Assembly (NCBI GenBank): GCA_022606425.2
Contig: JAHDVF020000211.1
Coordinates: 1,178,001-1,242,000 of the forward strand
DNA from: Lepidostoma basale
Lineage: Eukaryota > Arthropoda > Insecta > Trichoptera > Lepidostomatidae
DNA: 64,000 bases
Reading direction: 5' to 3'
Part shown: positions 1 through 9,790 of the stretch, piece after piece
How the letters are laid out: the number at the start of each line of letters is the position of its first letter
How positions within the stretch are numbered: the first letter of the stretch is position 1
Position numbers and translations under genes: made by a program
The notes under the pieces: model-generated
Database searches by the model: none
What the model was told of the DNA's origin: nothing
The model's input: only the letters and a program-made list of their open reading frames with translations

Positions 1-314
1 CGAGATGGACGTGTCTGGCCGGCTTCTCGGTACAAATACATTATTTAACCGCGGCGGGATAACAAATCTAGGAAAAAACAGCTCACTTACAATCCATCAC
101 ACCTGATTTTGGAATCCTACAGCAGGTGAAAGGATGCATGTACAGTTCGGAGAATGAGGTAAACTTCATCGGTGTTCAACGCTAAAGTATCATTTAAATC
201 CTATGTGTTATTTTTTAAATAATCATTACGCCGTTTCTCCGAAAGGTGCACAGAGAGAATAAACCGCAACTCTTATATATCCTAACATACTTCTCTAGTA
301 AATTGAACTAGAAA
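1..314. other. No recognisable feature
   Basis: AT-rich single-copy-looking sequence. I see no coding, RNA or repeat signature. Confidence 0.4.
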
Positions 315-860
315 TAGGGGAGATCGAGGAAAACGCGACACGATCAAATTAATCAAATATTAAGGATTAATTGTATCTCAATAGAGTCGAAGATGTAAAT
401 TATTTGGAAACAGTATATGGTGGTCGAGGCGTTTACAGGACTTAAGACCTGTCATTTGTTGGGTTAAGCGATCGCTGTAAGGGCGGAATGGGGAATGTTG
501 TATTAAAGTACATAAAGCGATCGCTTAACCCAACCAATGTCAGGTCATAAGTCTTGTAAACGCCTCGACCACCATATTCTGTTTCCAAATAATTTACATC
601 TTTGTCTCTATTGAGATACAATTAATTCTTAATGATTAATCCGTAATGGGTAAAATCCAGTATTTGTATACATTAAAAAAAAAGTTAATCAAATATTGAA
701 TATCGGACACGTGAGGAGTCAGAGAAATCGACGCGCGTGCATGACACGATGTATGAATGTTGAGGAATCAAGAGAAATATGTCGGAAAAAAAAGTGCGGC
801 AGTCCATTCTTTCTGCCTACCCCTTCGGGGAGACTGCGTGATGGTTAGTTAGTTAGTTAA
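315..860 (+). mobile_element. LINE-T 3' fragment, split by a fold-back insertion
   Basis: The two parts (315-361 and 685-860) join into the 3' end of a LINE family seen more than fifteen times in this window. The first part encodes the RGRPRKTW-type basic stretch. The second has the ACMTRCMNVEEA-like segment, then the 3' end CCCCTTCGGGGAGA, the GTGATGG block and a (TTAG)n tail ending near 860. It is 5'-truncated and not coding. In the family this stretch is the C-terminal tail behind the reverse transcriptase. Confidence 0.75.
362..684. mobile_element. Fold-back insertion with 13-bp target duplication
   Basis: The arms at 362-476 and 516-640 are near-perfect inverted repeats of about 115 bp around a 39-bp loop. 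The insertion interrupts LINE-T. TTAATCAAATATT is present at both 349-361 and 685-697, so the inserted unit is 323 bp and ends in an A-rich tract, as retroposed DNA does. A fragment of the same arm recurs at 35748-35800, so this is a family. No reading frame is visible. It may belong with the hammerhead inverted repeats, but I see no clear ribozyme core in it. Confidence 0.75.
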
Positions 861-944
861 AGCATAAAAAAATAGATCAGACCTTAAAACTTGAAAACCT
901 TCTCGCACGAATAGAAACGATAAAAAATTGATAGCAAGAATCAC

Positions 945-1165
945 CTGTTGCCTACCTGCCGGTCCCGGCGTTAATCTGTTAATTACAGAATGTCCAGCCA
1001 GCTCCGGAGCGAGCTTTAGAATGAGTTTAAAATGGGAACGCCTTTGTTCGATATTCCTAGAAGTTAATCACAAACGAAGTACCTACCTACGGGAGTACAC
1101 GTTCGTTCGAGGCTCGAGTGAGAATAGGGATGACGGTCGGCCTCGTTAGTGCATGGCCAAGTGAT
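945..1165. other. GC-richer islet, possible regulatory DNA
   Basis: A sharp rise in GC inside AT-rich surroundings, not matching any repeat seen here. It contains a CACCTG E-box, a TTAATTA homeodomain-type site and GGGAACGCCTTTGTTC (1034-1049), of which 14 of 16 bases recur at 8331-8346. Short reading frames across it have no recognisable protein. Regulatory function is inference only. Confidence 0.2.
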
Positions 1166-1990
1166 CGATGTGGCTATTTAAAGAGCTTTCAACCGAAAAC
1201 TTTTACATTGACCGGCTCATCAAAAAGAACTCAATCAAATGAGCCATAACTGTTATATCTTACGATAATTTTTCATCAACTTTAGACAGGCAATATTAGA
1301 AATAGTAAACGAATTTGTCATTGAGAAAAAAATACGGGTTGAGCATAAATAATGGTTAAAAAACAGAATTAGAAGCCTTCAAAATGTTTAAATTCACATG
1401 CGCGCAATTGTTTTTCACAGAAAGCTATAATAATTAAACACATTTTATTGCCATTTTAAATTTTATCGTATTAACTTGTCAGATTAATAAAAAAAAGTTT
1501 ATCTATGTGGACATATCATAGAAACGCCGTAAACAATGTACACATAGTACCTAATCGCAAAATACCAACGGTGGCGTCATCCGTTACGCTATTTTAGAGA
1601 ATATTTAAATTTAATAAATGTTATTTATGACTATTATTTAAGATACGAGTAGATAAAGTAGGTAAATTTAATACATTAATTTGACAGGTAATATGTTACA
1701 TCAAATATATAAAAAAGTCTATGCTGTACCATCGCGAAGTAAGTAACAAAGAAACCGCTGGAATTTGAACCCCTGCGGACTGTTAGGGTCGGGCGCGCGA
1801 GGGTGCCTCGTTTGAGTCCATTGACGAGGCAGAGAATTGGTCGTGGACCGTGTCTTGATAGATTTCACGCTCGTAAGATAAACATTTAAGGACAGGATTA
1901 CAAATGGAAATAAATAAATTCAACGACTGACCCTTACTTATAAGATCGTCAATGTTAAAGAGTTTTTTTTTTTCAACTATGAACTAAATT
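1166..1990. other. No recognisable feature
   Basis: AT-rich sequence with one GC-richer patch near 1770-1860. No family recognised. Confidence 0.35.
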
Positions 1991-2097
1991 TTTTTAGTCC
2001 ATTGTTTTAGCCGAAACACTATGATACGTTAACATTATAAAATGTTAAATTAAAAAAACTTTGTTTTATGTATAACAATTGTATTTTATTTTACGCC

Positions 2098-2133
2098 ACA
2101 GCTGTTTCGTCAACCTAAGTTGACATCATCACT
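2098..2133 (-). ncRNA. Hammerhead-like motif, family HH-C, decayed
   Basis: On the minus strand a GUGAUGA core is followed by a six-pair stem II GUCAAC/GUUGAC with a 4-nt loop, then GAAA and the palindrome ACAGCUGU. The nucleotide at the cleavage position is G instead of C, which should prevent cleavage. A second CUGAUGA lies just upstream, separated by a short insertion. Confidence 0.55.
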
Positions 2134-2191
2134 TGATTCATCAGGTGTTACAATAATATATTATTGTAATTTTGATATATTATTGTAACAC

Positions 2192-2227
2192 CTGATGATG
2201 TCAACATAGGTTGACGATACAGCTGTC
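2192..2227 (+). ncRNA. Hammerhead-like motif, family HH-C
   Basis: CUGAUGA is followed by stem II GUCAAC/GUUGAC with loop AUAG, then GAUA (GAAA mutated), the palindrome ACAGCUGU, and C at the expected cleavage site. The core GAAA lesion suggests that this copy is inactive. Confidence 0.55.
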
Positions 2228-2679
2228 GCGTAAAATAAAATACAATTGTGATACATAAAACAAAGTTCTTTTTTAAATTTAACAATTTAATTTTTTTTTA
2301 GATTACTTAGATATCAACTACTCAGAGATATACGTATAATTATCAATATAAAATTTAATGATAAACATTTTTATTTAAAATTATGAAAACAGCTTTCTAA
2401 TTGTGCAATAGATTATTTTATTTAAAAACTAACCGGTTTTGTATTTGACCGATCTTCACAAGGGGAATAAAATAACTAACCATTAAACCGCTAAGGGTTA
2501 TAAATTCTTATTATGTAATTCCAAACGATCTGGAATTATATGTATGTCTGTAATAATCTTTGATAAATTAAAATAAATACTATTCTTTTATTATTATTGT
2601 TTACAATATTGTGTGTAGTTTCTTCCCCTCCTAATAATTTTGTATATAAACTGAGTCTTTCTGGTGTATTTTTTAGTTG

Positions 2680-2830
2680 ATTGTAAGACCTGACGATACC
2701 AACATCGGTTAGCGAAACAGCTGTCGCGACAAAATATATTCAATAGTGATGTATAACAAAATTTCTTATTAAAACAGTTTATAATGTTGAAATATCAAAG
2801 TGTTTACGCCAAAACAATGGATTATCTAAC
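2680..2830 (+). mobile_element. HH-C element copy
   Basis: A hammerhead-like motif on the plus strand is followed by the HH-C outer segment in inverted orientation (near 2785-2825). This is the same arrangement as one half of 1998-2290. Confidence 0.6.
2690..2726 (+). ncRNA. Hammerhead-like motif, family HH-C
   Basis: CUGACGA (position 7 is C, which the hammerhead core tolerates), an imperfect stem II with AAC/GUU closing the loop, intact GAAA, palindrome ACAGCUGU and C at the cleavage position. The core is intact; stem II is degenerate. Confidence 0.5.
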
Positions 2831-2899
2831 CATACACTAATTATATAATGGAGTTTTACCAAATAAAAACCGCAACCATCAATAGGAATTTATTAATTT

Positions 2900-3025
2900 T
2901 AAAAAATCCACTGGTGAGACACCAGAAGATGGCAGCGAGCAGCCGAAACCGGTCGAAGACACAAACATTAGGTGTTTTAAACTAAATATACATTTTCAAA
3001 AGATTTTTTTTTTCATTATTATAGG
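2900..3025 (+). mobile_element. HH-D repeat fragment
   Basis: Shares GAAACCGGTCGAAG, a (TTTTAAACTAAATATAC)-type block and a following T-tract with 8912-8995. A possible hammerhead-like core lies at about 2925-2955: CAGAAGA, GGC/GCC pairing, GAAA, palindrome ACCGGU, then C. Confidence 0.4.
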
Positions 3026-3084
3026 AATTCATTGTATTTAAAAAATAAATCAACCGGTTTAAAGGTGAAAAATGACATCTACGT

Positions 3085-3260
3085 GTGGCGGGTGTTAGGA
3101 TGGCGGAGTGGATAGTAAGGAGCGGCCGCGCTGGGTGTTATGTATTCCTGGTGTTAACGAGACGAGCCGCGGAGATATTTGCCCGAAGTATTTTATGGCA
3201 GACCATAAAGTCCTTAATAGCGTTCACATTACAGAGAACCTCTAATGAAGCGTGACGTTA
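3085..3260. other. GC-richer unique islet
   Basis: Contains a NotI-like GCGGCCGC and several CpGs. It matches no repeat in this window and no frame resembles a known protein. Confidence 0.2.
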
Positions 3261-3389
3261 GCACTAAAGCAGTTATTCACTTTGGATAGTTAACAATTTA
3301 TTGGGTTTACAAAGCCGACATATCTGAATCAAACAAATCAATTAAAATATACCCTGAACAATGGTGCAAAACTCCATACATTAAGATAA

Positions 3390-3530
3390 TGTAATGATTT
3401 TAATGAAATCTGTTGATGTAATAATAATTAAATAAAACGATTTTTTTTATTAACTACTTCTACTTTTGCCTTTATTTTGACAGCGACCGGTTTCACCAGG
3501 TTGGCCGGCATCGACCAGTCTATCGAATGA
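3390..3530 (-). mobile_element. HH-B repeat fragment
   Basis: Matches 28387-28510 and the inverted copy at 48585-48800. Shared blocks are ATTAAATAAAACG, ACTACTTCTACTTTTG and GACAGCGACCGGTTTC. On the minus strand it reads GAAACCGGUC, again GAA followed by a palindrome, but the CUGANGA part is too degenerate to score. Confidence 0.5.
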
Positions 3531-3559
3531 ATCATTAAGAACTCAATTACTTTTTACCA

Positions 3560-3705
3560 CTGTTTTTTTGCTATTTATATTGCTTATCTATTGACTTTCG
3601 CCATTTTATTGTCACGTGAATTCTTCACCAGACCAAAAAGAGTGTGACAATTACACTGCCATAGCTGGGTGTGACAATCATAGCTTTTGCCACCCTGCCA
3701 CGAAA
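3560..3705 (-). mobile_element. tRNA-derived SINE, decayed fragment
   Basis: Recognisable by CGCCATTTTATTGTCACGTG and CACCAGACCAAA, with the end of the tRNA head at GCCACGAAAATC. The B-box region is lost. Confidence 0.55.
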
Positions 3706-3764
3706 ATCATATAATGAAACTAATAAAAAAATATTGTATAATTTTGAAATTTTTTATACAGAAG

Positions 3765-4310
3765 AACAATAAAGTCCCATATAGCACAACATCTCAAAGA
3801 ACTTCACTGGCTTAAAAGTCCAGAAAGAATCCAGTATAAACTCTGCTGGACAGTCTTCAAAGCGCTATATGGAATGGCACCAAGTTATATATCTGAACTC
3901 TGTATAACGGACAGCCTAAATTCAAGGAAATCCACACTTCGCTCGGCGAACTCCTCAGCAATAGGAAGATTAGTTGAGCCGAAGAGTTGCCCCAGTACAA
4001 ATTTCGGGGATAGAGCGTTCGCGGTAGCCGGTCCATCAGCTTGGAACAATCTCTCTTCACACCTTAGATGCATAAATGATCCGACAGATTTCAGATCTAA
4101 ATTGAAAACCCATCTTTTTCATATTTCATACCCAATTTAAACATTTATACTTTGTTCTACTATACTTTTAAACCGATCGCTTTTTAAGCGGTCACATTTA
4201 GATTTTTAGATTTAAAACACGTCTTAATGCGCCCTTGAGGTGATTACATCACAAAAACGGCGCTTTAAAAGTTAGCATATTATTATTAGTATTATTATTA
4301 ATAAACATCC
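3765..4310 (+). mobile_element. LINE-CR (CR1-like) 3' end with C-terminal coding remnant
   Basis: A frame from about 3775 to 4140 reads HLKELHWLKSPERIQYKL, then ALYGMAPSYISELC, then FGDRAFAVAGPSAWNNL and FRSKLKTHLF before the stop. This is the typical C-terminus behind the reverse transcriptase of CR1/L2-type LINEs. The 3' UTR follows, with GCGCCCTTGAGGTGA and a final (ATT)n run near 4275-4305. The element is strongly 5'-truncated; the remaining frame is open. Related 3' UTRs lie at 9472-9790, 30045-30200 and 50575-50615. Confidence 0.75.
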
Positions 4311-4815
4311 AGGACATGCCTGTGAACAGTGTAATAAAGTGTTGGGAAAATATTTGTTATTTAAATATGAAACCACAACACAAAGAGAAGGTGAATAAAG
4401 AAAAAACATTAACATACGAGTATAGTCTAATACTAATAAATATTACACGATTCTCTTCAAAGTAAAATGAGGAAGATTGCGGTTCGTGCACATTATTATA
4501 CTTAATTACCGGCAAGAGTAAGAGTAAGCCAGGTAATGCTTGAAAAACTTGTAATTAAGTTATTCTTAGAAAAGTTATGTTTAGAATTACAAATAGGAAA
4601 AGACCGTAACGCGTTATCATTATTAAACTAGGCTAGACCCCGTTCCTAAATACGTGTATATTCGTACTTGATAATATCATAATTTAATTCACGAAGCATT
4701 TTAACCCATCTCAGCTCAATGCGGGTAATCTGAATATGTCAACAATACGCAGTAAATCTGAATATAACTTTATAGACTCGATCAAAACTCTAACGGGGTC
4801 TAAATGTACTTACAA
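4311..4815. other. No recognisable feature
   Basis: AT-rich. A short stretch near 4360-4385 resembles the ends of hammerhead elements but is too short to call. Confidence 0.3.
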
Positions 4816-5095
4816 ATCAAATCAAATCAGTTTATCATCTCAAACGGCATTACAAACACATTTGTAGCTAAACGAGAACAGGTAAAATACCAAGAAAGAT
4901 GGTTAGATTTTAACAAAACAAGATACATACTCTCAATAGTCAAGAGTGCAAGAGTATTTCTCTTCTGAATGTACTTTCACTGATATGAAAGACGTCGATT
5001 TACGAGGTGATCCTATTCAACGGATTGGTCTTCCCAAAGGCATCGTCAGATAAACCTGCAGGAAGAGTGAAACAAACTGAGACGAAGTACTCCAG
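4816..5095 (-). mobile_element. LINE-CR 3' end with (TTTGA)n tail
   Basis: Begins on the plus strand with AAATCAAATCAAATCAGTTTAT, the complement of the tail, then matches 18816-19110 block by block (TTCTGAATGTACTTTCACTG, GACGTCGAT, GAGGTGATCC, CTTCCCA). In the family this is the C-terminal coding end and 3' UTR. No open frame remains. Confidence 0.6.
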
Positions 5096-5185
5096 AGTGG
5101 CCTTAGCCTAAAACATAACTTTTGTTTCTTTCGGCACTTAAAATAATCAAATATGATGTAGAAATCATAAACATTTAATTATTAT

Positions 5186-5500
5186 TTAAATATCGATTCC
5201 CGAAGAAGAAGAATACATTCGAAACATACTGAAATAATAATTTTTATTTTCGTTTTTCTTACTCGCCTTGTAAATAAAGATTCTGGTGCTAAGGAAAGGA
5301 TTATCGTATATAGCTTTATCACAAATTCGTCTAAGGAATCTCATGTCAACTGCATTTATTCTACTTTCACTTCTTTTGTCAGTTTCATGCTTCCATTCCA
5401 TACTTAAGGATAAGCAATCAGGATTCGGGGCTCTATTGAGAACCCCATGTTCTGGAGCAAATAGGCATTTTTGTACCCGCGACAGCGCCGACATCAATTG
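5186..5500 (-). mobile_element. LINE-T internal fragment
   Basis: The minus-strand frame contains ESRINAVDMRFLRRICDKAIYDN, preceded by remnants of the GVL...YGSEAWNWQKKDE segment. This is the region just after the reverse transcriptase core of LINE-T. It is truncated at both ends. Confidence 0.55.
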
Positions 5501-5509
5501 TTCTTTGCT

Positions 5510-5605
5510 CCGTCACGCAGAAACAAACTGCCTTTGGTGATGCCAGTAGGAAGAGCAATTTGGGCATTGAATCTAATCGTCTCGGATTTGGACATTTTCA
5601 GTTTC
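5510..5605 (-). mobile_element. LINE-CR short fragment
   Basis: Minus-strand frame RFNAQIALPTGITKGSLFL matches the end of the LINE-CR C-terminus (N..LP.G...G). The block TGATGCCAGTAG recurs at 63304. Confidence 0.4.
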
Positions 5606-6404
5606 AGTGAGGCAGTGTTCATAAAAAATATATTACAAATTCTGTAAAGAGTAGGTACTGCCTCGCTGACGTCGACATATTTGGGTTCCTTCTGATATGT
5701 ATGATTTTTTGGTTTCATGTCGTTGTTTTATCTTTGCTACACCGTTTTGTCTCCAAATGAGTCGCCTAAATGTTTTTCGTTTGTTATGTCTCATTTGTGT
5801 GTTATATATAAATAAATAAAAGAACACCATTGTAAAAGAAAATGGTTTTGAAATATTGGGCGACGAAGTGTTAAGTTTCGAGCGCCGAGAAAGATAAAGA
5901 TTAGCTCGTATTATTATGTTTCGAGTAACGGCGACCATTGAAATAACTGTACATGGGCTTATTAAAAAAAATCACCATTGCTACTGCACGTTAGAATTGT
6001 CGAATTGATCGACGACACACCTTTTGAATTGAAGCTCGTAAAGCCATTTTCGGATCATTAAATATAAAACACGTCCATAGAAAGTTAATTAACGTCGGCT
6101 ACTCATTTCCCGAAACGGCTCCATAAATCAAACTCCCAAATGATCGAATAAATAGTTATTTCTAGAATAAATTCGTGTCCACGGAGCCTAATCGTATTTC
6201 TTGCGTGTCTTTAGATTAGATTACTTCACATTTCCTACACGCCGGAGTCCGATTGTAATGTCGACTGTCTAGGAAAGAAATGTAATATTTATTACACGAT
6301 TAAAAAATGAACCATCGTTTTTTTACACACATGACACTTATTTATTGTTTCTCGAACAATGATGTAAAACTACATTTAATAACTAATACAAATGAAAAAA
6401 TTAA
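5606..6404. other. No recognisable feature
   Basis: Unique AT-rich sequence. Small minus-strand frames at 5633-5938 have no recognisable content. Confidence 0.3.
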
Positions 6405-6970
6405 CCAATTAACTAACCATCACGCCGTCAACCGAAGGGGTAGGCAGAAAGTATGGACTACCACATTTTTTTTCCTGACATACTTCTCTCGATTCCTTCT
6501 TCTTCTTCTTCTGATTGTAGATCTTGCGATCTGTTTATGCAGGATATCAACTTTCTTCCTGTGATGAAGACGCCCAGCCTTCTCTCCATCTCTTTGGTGG
6601 TGGACGGCCCTCTGGAGTCACGTGCATCACGATATTAGGAATTCTTGCTGGATCCATTCTCTCGATGTCGTCCCTCCACAATCGTCTTCGTTGCCTACTC
6701 CATCTTGCTATGTCTTCAATTTTGCAGGATTTGCGAATTTCTTCATTGGGTATCCTATCTCTAAGGGTTCTCCCCACAATAGGTCGCAATGTTCTCATTT
6801 CTGCTACTCTTAAGAGACGTACTCTTATGTACTAAGATACTCTCGATTCCGCAACATTCATACTTCGTGTCATGCACGCTCGTCGATTTTTCCGACATCG
6901 AATGTGGCTGCCATTTAGTGTATGCATATTTTGGTCATGCATTGTGTATTAAAGTGTTCGCTAGTGCCCG
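6405..6970 (-). mobile_element. LINE-T 3' fragment interrupted by another LINE
   Basis: Parts 6405-6496 and 6840-6970 join into one LINE-T end: CACGCCGT, GGGGTAGGCAGAAAG, TTCCTGACATACTTCTCTCG, then CATTCAT and TCATGCACGC. The gap is an insertion described separately. Confidence 0.7.
6497..6839 (-). mobile_element. Nested LINE 3' end with 11-bp target duplication
   Basis: CTCTCGATTCC occurs at 6486-6496 and again at 6840-6850, bracketing a 343-bp insertion. On the minus strand it encodes MRTLRPIVGRTLRDRI, ARWSRQRRRLWRDDIERM and GRPPPKRWREGW, the C-terminal tail of another LINE family, and ends in a (GAA)n-type tail. It is 5'-truncated. The clean duplication marks it as a retrotransposition into a LINE-T copy. 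Confidence 0.75.
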
Positions 6971-7204
6971 CTGTGCCATGATTTATAAATGGGACTAAAA
7001 CATGGGATCTTCGCTTGTGAGATTGAAAAGTACCATCATACGATATAAAAATAAAGGATTGTAATTTTGTACACAAGGAGCAAGATAAATTACGGCGTGT
7101 TTCGTTTATCGTTGGCCTGCGCGCCTGGCCGAGGGTTCCGAGAGATTTATCGAAGTCCCTGCAGCAAGGGATATGCTGATATCCGGGAGGGATGGCCAAT
7201 ATAA

Positions 7205-7310
7205 TCACGGAATATAACAACAATAAACCATCACGCCGTTTCCCAGGAAGGGTGGGCAAAGACAATAGAACGCTACACTACTCTACCCTGACACATCTCT
7301 CTAGCTTCCT
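7205..7310 (-). mobile_element. LINE-T 3' end
   Basis: AACCATCACGCCGTTTCCC, a GGGTGGGCAAAGA variant and CCTGACACATCTCTCTAGC. It is cut off after about 100 bp. Confidence 0.6.
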
Positions 7311-7364
7311 CAAGCCGTATATACTGTTTTGATTAGCGAAGTTCTTCCGGAGCTCATGGAGATC

Positions 7365-7885
7365 TAGTGCCAACTCTTATTTATGGAAGTGTAGCTTGGA
7401 GCTGGCAAAAGAAGGATGAAATTAGAAATGAGATCATCGAGAAGAATGTGCGGGAAAACGATGAATACGAAACAATGGTAGATGGTTTGGATATATGGAA
7501 CGAAGGTATAAGAGAAGAATGGTTAAAAAGGTACAAAAGAATTGTGAATGGAAAAAGAAGCCGAGGGCGGCCGAGGAAAAAAGGCGACATTCAAAGAGGG
7601 AAAAATCGTCGAGCTTGTTACGATTTATTAATTATATAACTAACTAACTAACCATCACGCCGTCTCCCCGAAGGGGTAGGCAGAAATAATGGACTGCCAC
7701 ACATTTCTTTCCTGACATATTTCTCTAGATTTCTCAACATTCATACATCGTGTCATGCACGCGCGTCGATTTCTCTGACTCCTCACATGGCCAACATCCA
7801 ATATTTAATTTATTTGAACGTGCCACGTTTTCTTCTTCATTCATTCTTTTCATGTGTCCAAACCATCTAAATGCTCCATCTTAAT
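7365..7885. mobile_element. Two LINE-T fragments joined tail to tail
   Basis: 7365-7637 is plus strand: PTLIYGSVAWSWQKKDE, then, after internal deletions, GKRSRGRPRKK and NRRAC. 7638-7885 is minus strand, starting with the tail AACTAACTAACTAACC and continuing through CATTCATACATCGTGTCATG. The two ends meet at the tail repeat, suggesting insertion of one into the tail of the other. Confidence 0.65.
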
Positions 7886-7904
7886 TATATATAATAGTTA
7901 ATAT

Positions 7905-8080
7905 TTTTAAGTTTACATAGTTATAAATTTACACTGGAGGATTTGGTTCGCGCTATAAGGGTGTAAAGAGTTATTCAATAAAATAATAATAATAATAATT
8001 TACACCTGAGGATAGAGGAGGTCACCTCTGAAATATGTTGTGTATAATATTTTATTCTGTAATAATACTTGAATTAAACA
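7905..8080 (+). mobile_element. HH-E element with a truncated SINE inside
   Basis: AATTTACAC is duplicated at 7926-7934 and 7997-8005. Between them, 7935-7996 is the 3' end of the SINE (TTTGGTTCGCGCTATAAGG ... CAATAAAATAATAATAATAA). After the second copy the HH-E hammerhead motif follows. Confidence 0.6.
8006..8039 (+). ncRNA. Hammerhead-like motif, family HH-E
   Basis: CUGAGGA, stem II AGAGG/CCUCU, GAAA, AUAUGU (near-palindrome), U at the cleavage position. Upstream ACAC pairs with downstream GUGU as stem I. The core is complete. Confidence 0.55.
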
Positions 8081-8164
8081 GTGTTAATAATAAGATTTCA
8101 AATCACAATGGAATGCCACAGAGGTAACGCCTTAACATTCAATTAAAAAAATGTAGAAAAGTCT

Positions 8165-8250
8165 AGAGAGTGTGCAGCTCTCTGTCTACCCATCCGGAGA
8201 AACGGCGTGATGGTTGGTTAGTTAGTTAGTTAGTGCCGCAAATGAATTGC
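8165..8250 (+). mobile_element. LINE-T 3' end and (TTAG)n tail
   Basis: CTGTCTACCCATCCGGAGAA, then ACGGCGTGATGG and the tail. Only the last 85 bp remain. Confidence 0.65.
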
Positions 8251-8420
8251 CCCTGTCTCGCGGCCTGTTGCGGGAACAATGCGCCGCGTTTTTAGAATAC
8301 TATCGAAGGCCCGCCGCAGCCGCCCTGAGCGGGAATACCTTTGTTCTAAAGGCCAACAGGTTTTTGGCATTAATTATTCACAGGCGAGGCATTCTCAGAA
8401 TACTACACAACACACGGGAA
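8251..8420. other. GC-richer islet, possible regulatory DNA
   Basis: CpG-rich block unrelated to the repeats here. It contains GGGAATACCTTTGTTC (8331-8346), matching 14 of 16 bases of 1034-1049; CTTTGTT is a SOX-type core and GGGAATACC is Rel-like. It also holds TTAATTATT. Function is inferred. Confidence 0.2.
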
Positions 8421-8734
8421 TAATTTTTACACCAAAAGACCAAAATACATTAGTCATTAAAACAACATATATGATAGTACATAATGTTTTTTTTTTAAAT
8501 AAAAATTCCTATACAGTTTATAGTTAGTTAATTAACTTTTTTTTTTATAGCTCACGTGGTCACCTAGAATCCTGAAGTCGAGGTCTTGGAAAAACAAAAG
8601 AGGAAAGACCATAAAAAAGGTGAACGGATATTATCCAACTTGCGGGTAGTAGACGGCAACAGATAACCTAATATAGAAAATGAGAGAGTTTAGGATAGGC
8701 CTATATAAAGAAAAGAAGATTATTTTATATACAA

Positions 8735-8912
8735 CAGGTCGTTTGGACCCAATAACTGTGTAAATATATATTTTTAGCTATTATATTGATATGTAGCTAA
8801 TCTTTCGGCATTTTATTGTCCGTCACCAGACCAAAGACTCGAAAGGAATCGAACCCGGGACCTTTTGTTGAGGCAGTTATAGCTCTTGCCACTCTACCAT
8901 CTTCTGGAAGTA
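8735..8912 (-). mobile_element. tRNA-derived SINE, variant subfamily
   Basis: B box seen as GGAATCGAACCCGGGACC on the plus strand. The 3' part differs from the main SINE and matches the copy at 61064-61275 (GGTCGTTTGGACCCAA, AGCTATTATATTGAT). Fused to HH-D sequence at 8912. Confidence 0.6.
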
Positions 8913-8995
8913 AGCTGCTGAAACTGGTCGAAGCCATAAACCTAAATAGAATTAAACTAAATATACACTAATATTGTTTTTTTTTATTAGTATAA
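8913..8995 (+). mobile_element. HH-D repeat fragment
   Basis: Matches 2935-3020: GCTGCTGAAACTGGTCGAAG, AAACTAAATATACA and the T-tract. Confidence 0.45.
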
Positions 8996-9471
8996 TATCA
9001 TTGTTTACAATGAACTCTACGAAGAAATTTCAAATAACAACATTAATATTTTATATACATACTCGTATATGATGAGAAGGAACAGACTTTTTTTTATAAA
9101 TATAATCCCAACCCTAACTGGTCTTCCATTATTCGACAATAATGTAAGACTTTATCATAAACCTTAAATCCCCCCTCGCCCTCTTTCGGAGGGACACTCC
9201 GGGCCATACATTTAGCCCCATCATAAAACAACTACCAAATCACATTCCAACAATGTTTCCTACAGACGTAAGAGGAAGAGCCATTAGAGCTGAATCTCTG
9301 TAAGCCAGAAGATCCAAGTCCATGACCATATATTTCAAGCTGCATAGAGTTGGTCCCCATCATTAAAAATTCATTCTTCAACCGCGTATATTTCACTGCA
9401 TACCACAATTTATTTTAATATTTAAGTAAATAGATTCGTGTTCATATATCATAATAATAATTGGATAATTT

Positions 9472-9790
9472 ATAAAGCGCCATTTTAATGAATTACTCAT
9501 CTCAAGGGCGCTGTAGAAGATGCTCCGTTTTATCAACTAGATAATAATAATAATAATAATGATAAAAAAATATAAACATATTTAGTACGAGGGCTGCACC
9601 TGACGAAGTCGATCAGCCCTTCCTGTCAGGAAATGATAATTTGAAAAGGTGCGTTTTGAGTCTCGATCTAAACTCTGATTGATTCTCAATGCACTTAAGG
9701 TCTGCTGGAAGACTGTTCCAGGCTGAAGGGCCGGCTACCGCGAAGGCTCGGTCGCCAAACTAAAGCTTTTGTAAAATATTTTAAATGGGT
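9472..9790 (-). mobile_element. LINE-CR 3' end
   Basis: Plus-strand view: AAAGCGCCATTTTAATGA and CATCTCAAGGGCGCTGT (complement of the 3' UTR seen at 4225), an (ATA)n run, then a coding remnant whose minus strand reads FGDRAFAVAGPSAWNSL-like. It is decayed. Confidence 0.65.

Larger units (their letters stand above)
1998..2290. mobile_element. HH-C inverted-repeat element
   Basis: Arms of about 110 bp (about 2039-2150 and 2180-2290) face each other across a short AT-rich centre. Each arm carries the GACGAAACAGCTGTCGCG signature of a hammerhead-like motif. The outer segment (CCATTGTTTTAGCCGAAACA) recurs at 2785-2825, 35597 and 56435. It is best read as terminal sequence of a Penelope-like or retrozyme-like element. 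No coding sequence is present. Confidence 0.65.

Noticed and set aside
1770..1870. Small RNA gene in the GC-rich patch
   Set aside because: No promoter, terminator or stable family structure could be identified by eye.
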